A stretch of DNA of 24,644 bases from Hyphomicrobiales bacterium (GTDB lineage: Bacteria; Pseudomonadota; Alphaproteobacteria; Rhizobiales; Beijerinckiaceae): NCBI GenBank assembly GCA_947374125.1, contig CANCAR010000015.1:1-24644 (forward strand), written 5' to 3'. The notes beneath the pieces were generated by a model that saw only the letters and a program-made list of their open reading frames with translations, made no database searches and was not told the origin of the DNA. Shown one piece after another: positions 23,398 through 24,644 of the stretch. Position 1 is the first letter of the stretch. Every line of letters starts with the position of its first letter. The translations under genes and the position numbers were made by a program.

Positions 23398-23488
23398 GCG
23401 AATAGCGAGTGGTGAATAGCGAATAGAGGCTAACGGAATTAACCATAGGGTGCATATTCCGCCTATTGCTCGCTATTCGCTATTCGCC
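23398..23488. repeat. GCGAATA heptad repeats in inverted arrangement
   Basis: The left part (23398-23430) carries GCGAATAGCGAG followed by GAATAGCGAATAG. The right part (23461-23488) carries the reverse complement, GCGAATAGCGAATAGCGAG. They flank a 30-base spacer and can fold into a long imperfect hairpin between P1 peptidase and ccdA. Such short-unit palindromic repeats are typical of dispersed intergenic elements. Only this one copy is in the window, so its spread cannot be judged. Confidence 0.6.
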
Positions 23489-23535
23489 CCGTCGAACACC
23501 TTGCCCAAATCCAAGCAGCATCCTATCACTTCTCC

Positions 23536-24264
23536 ATGACAGACATCACTTATCCCGTTGCGGCCTTTGCCGGCTTGGTTTCGTTTCTGAGCCCATGTGT
23601 TTTGCCGCTGGTGCCGCCCTATTTGAGTTATATCGCGGGTACCGCCATTGAAGATTTTGCCGAGGGCGGGGAGCGGCGCGTTAAGCGCGCTTTGCCATTG
23701 GCAGCTTTACTGTTTGTGCTTGGCTTTTCAACCGTTTTCGTGGCGTTGGGCGCCACGGCCTCATTTCTTGGCCAAGCGGTAAGAGCCTATCTCGATTGGC
23801 TGTCGCTCTTTGCGGGCGTTGCGATTATCGCGATGGGGCTGCACTTTATTGGCGTTTATCGGATCGGCTTGCTGTTTCGCGAAAAGCGCATCCATGTCGA
23901 AAAGCCGCCCGGTCCGCTTGGCGCTTATGTGATGGGACTGGCTTTTGCTTTTGGCTGGACGCCCTGCATCGGCCCAGTGCTTGCCGCTATTCTAACGGTC
24001 GCCGGTTCTGAAGACAGCGTTGGCCAGGGTGCGGCACTGTTGGCAGTCTATTCGCTTGGCCTTGGCATTCCTTTCATCGTCGCTGCCTTTGCGATGGAGC
24101 GGTTTACCGGGCTTTTCAAACGCTTTCGCAAGTATATTGGGCTGATTGAGAAAGTGATGGGTGTGTTACTGGTTTTAACAGGAATTGCTTTTCTGACAGG
24201 CTCGATGAGCGTCTTGTCATTTTGGTTGATTGAGAATTTTCCGGCGCTGGGCAAGCTTGGGTGA
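23536..24264 (+). CDS. ccdA: Cytochrome c biogenesis protein CcdA
   Basis: An inner-membrane protein that carries reducing electrons from cytoplasmic thioredoxin to periplasmic thiol proteins used in cytochrome c maturation. The 242-residue product has six predicted helices. The two redox cysteines are C21 in SFLSPCVLPLVPPYLS and C144 in FGWTPCIGPVLAAIL, in the internally repeated SPCVLP/TPCIGP motifs that define the family. The length matches stand-alone CcdA and not the fused DsbD. No strong ribosome site is visible before the ATG at 23536. No other cytochrome maturation gene is adjacent. Confidence 0.93.
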   Translation: MTDITYPVAAFAGLVSFLSPCVLPLVPPYLSYIAGTAIEDFAEGGERRVKRALPLAALLFVLGFSTVFVALGATASFLGQAVRAYLDWLSLFAGVAIIAMGLHFIGVYRIGLLFREKRIHVEKPPGPLGAYVMGLAFAFGWTPCIGPVLAAILTVAGSEDSVGQGAALLAVYSLGLGIPFIVAAFAMERFTGLFKRFRKYIGLIEKVMGVLLVLTGIAFLTGSMSVLSFWLIENFPALGKLG

Positions 24265-24321
24265 AATTCTCCGGAAATTTTGCCATCATAAGCGTGAATT
24301 GAGACTAGTCGCTGATTTAGC

Positions 24322-24349
24322 TTGATAAAGTTCAAAAACCTTGTCTACT
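24322..24349 (+). promoter_or_regulatory. Candidate promoter of the ParD-like gene
   Basis: TTGATA (24322-24327) and TCTACT (24344-24349) with a 16-base spacer resemble a housekeeping promoter about 26 bases upstream of the antitoxin ATG. The -10 match is modest. Confidence 0.35.
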
Positions 24350-24352
24350 ACG

Positions 24353-24374
24353 GGATCAAATGGAGAATTGATCC
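24353..24374 (+). promoter_or_regulatory. 7-bp inverted repeat enclosing the ParD ribosome site
   Basis: GGATCAA (24353-24359) and TTGATCC (24368-24374) are perfect inverted repeats that end directly at the ATG (24375). The 8-base spacer holds GGAGAA, the ribosome site. It could be the operator for autorepression by the antitoxin or an RNA hairpin that limits translation. Confidence 0.5.
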
Positions 24375-24644
24375 ATGGCCAATACCGAAAACATTAGCGT
24401 CGCCCTACCATCCGAGATGGTAGCGGTGTTGCGTCAAGTCGTCGAGAACGGTGAGTATGAGTCCGAAAGCGATGTCATGCACGAAGCCCTTCGAGATTGG
24501 AAATTTCGTCGGACCAATCGGGAACAGGCGGCTGATGAATTACGGCGTTTATGGGATGCTGGCATTGCCAGCGGTGAGGCGCAGGACGGAGAAGCGGTAT
24601 TTAGCCGACTAGCCGACCGTCTCGATAAGGCCACCGCCGCCTAG
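24375..24644 (+). CDS. parD: ParD-like (CopG/RHH) antitoxin
   Basis: An 89-residue ribbon-helix-helix antitoxin. The N-terminal beta strand and helices (NISVALPSEMVAVLRQVVENGEYESESDVMHEALRDW, about 5-42) match the ParD/CC2985 family, which binds the operator and neutralises a ParE gyrase-poisoning toxin through its C-terminal half. GGAGAA lies 7 bases before the ATG. The stop is the last codon of the window, so the expected ParE gene, usually overlapping or adjacent, cannot be seen. The symbol is by family resemblance. Confidence 0.87.
   Translation: MANTENISVALPSEMVAVLRQVVENGEYESESDVMHEALRDWKFRRTNREQAADELRRLWDAGIASGEAQDGEAVFSRLADRLDKATAA

Noticed and set aside
23398..23488. Possible CRISPR-like array
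   Set aside because: The units are 7-base heptads in inverted order without spacers of regular length and without cas genes.
24268..24285. Possible terminator after ccdA (AAATTcTCCGGAAATTT)
   Set aside because: The symmetry has a bulge, the stem is AT-rich and there is no clear T-run; too weak to annotate.

Overview
The window looks like the chromosome of an alphaproteobacterium, most likely of the order Hyphomicrobiales (Rhizobiales). The recN-ligA order, the mid-to-high GC and the protein flavour all fit, but this is inference from gene content because there is no rRNA gene to anchor it. Genes are tightly packed and no gap longer than 300 bases lacks a gene. I see no tRNA, rRNA, insertion sequence or CRISPR array.

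Layout. 1-2912 (+): 3' end of recN overlapping ligA. 2987-3775 (+): an AbrB-like antitoxin with a PIN-domain toxin. 3783-9331 (-): aminopeptidase P and prmA, preceded by an EmrAB-type multidrug efflux pair. 9566-10753 (+): an M19 dipeptidase. 10766-15384 (-): a five-gene secretion and modification cluster. 15620-16369 (-): a short-chain dehydrogenase. 16544-17201 (+): a MNT/HEPN toxin-antitoxin pair. 17227-20267 (-): a persulfide-dioxygenase-like metallo-hydrolase, purB and rpe. 20414-21661 (+): a DadA-like FAD oxidoreductase. 21658-22307 (-): a second MNT/HEPN pair. 22350-23339 (-): a P1-family aminopeptidase. 23536-24264 (+): ccdA. 24375-24644 (+): a ParD-like antitoxin whose toxin should lie beyond the window.

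The most interesting part is 10766-15540 (-). In transcription order it encodes an 82-residue peptide with ten consecutive glycines, a CPBP intramembrane protease, a HlyB-like ABC exporter that lacks the N-terminal C39 peptidase domain, a HlyD-type adaptor, and a HlyC-type lysine acyltransferase. No RTX toxin is present. Four of the five genes overlap end to end, so they form one operon. The simplest reading is a secreted, fatty-acylated, glycine-rich peptide (bacteriocin or signal). HlyC would acylate a lysine, the CPBP protease would remove the leader or give immunity, and ABC plus HlyD would export the product. Upstream of the peptide there is a dyad with lux-box architecture and a promoter-like pair whose spacer holds nine consecutive Gs. 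These suggest quorum control and phase variation. The peptide, its leader region and the protease gene are visibly more AT-rich than the surroundings, which suggests acquisition by transfer.

The window also holds four toxin-antitoxin-like loci (one partial), an unusual density for 25 kb, scattered among housekeeping genes.
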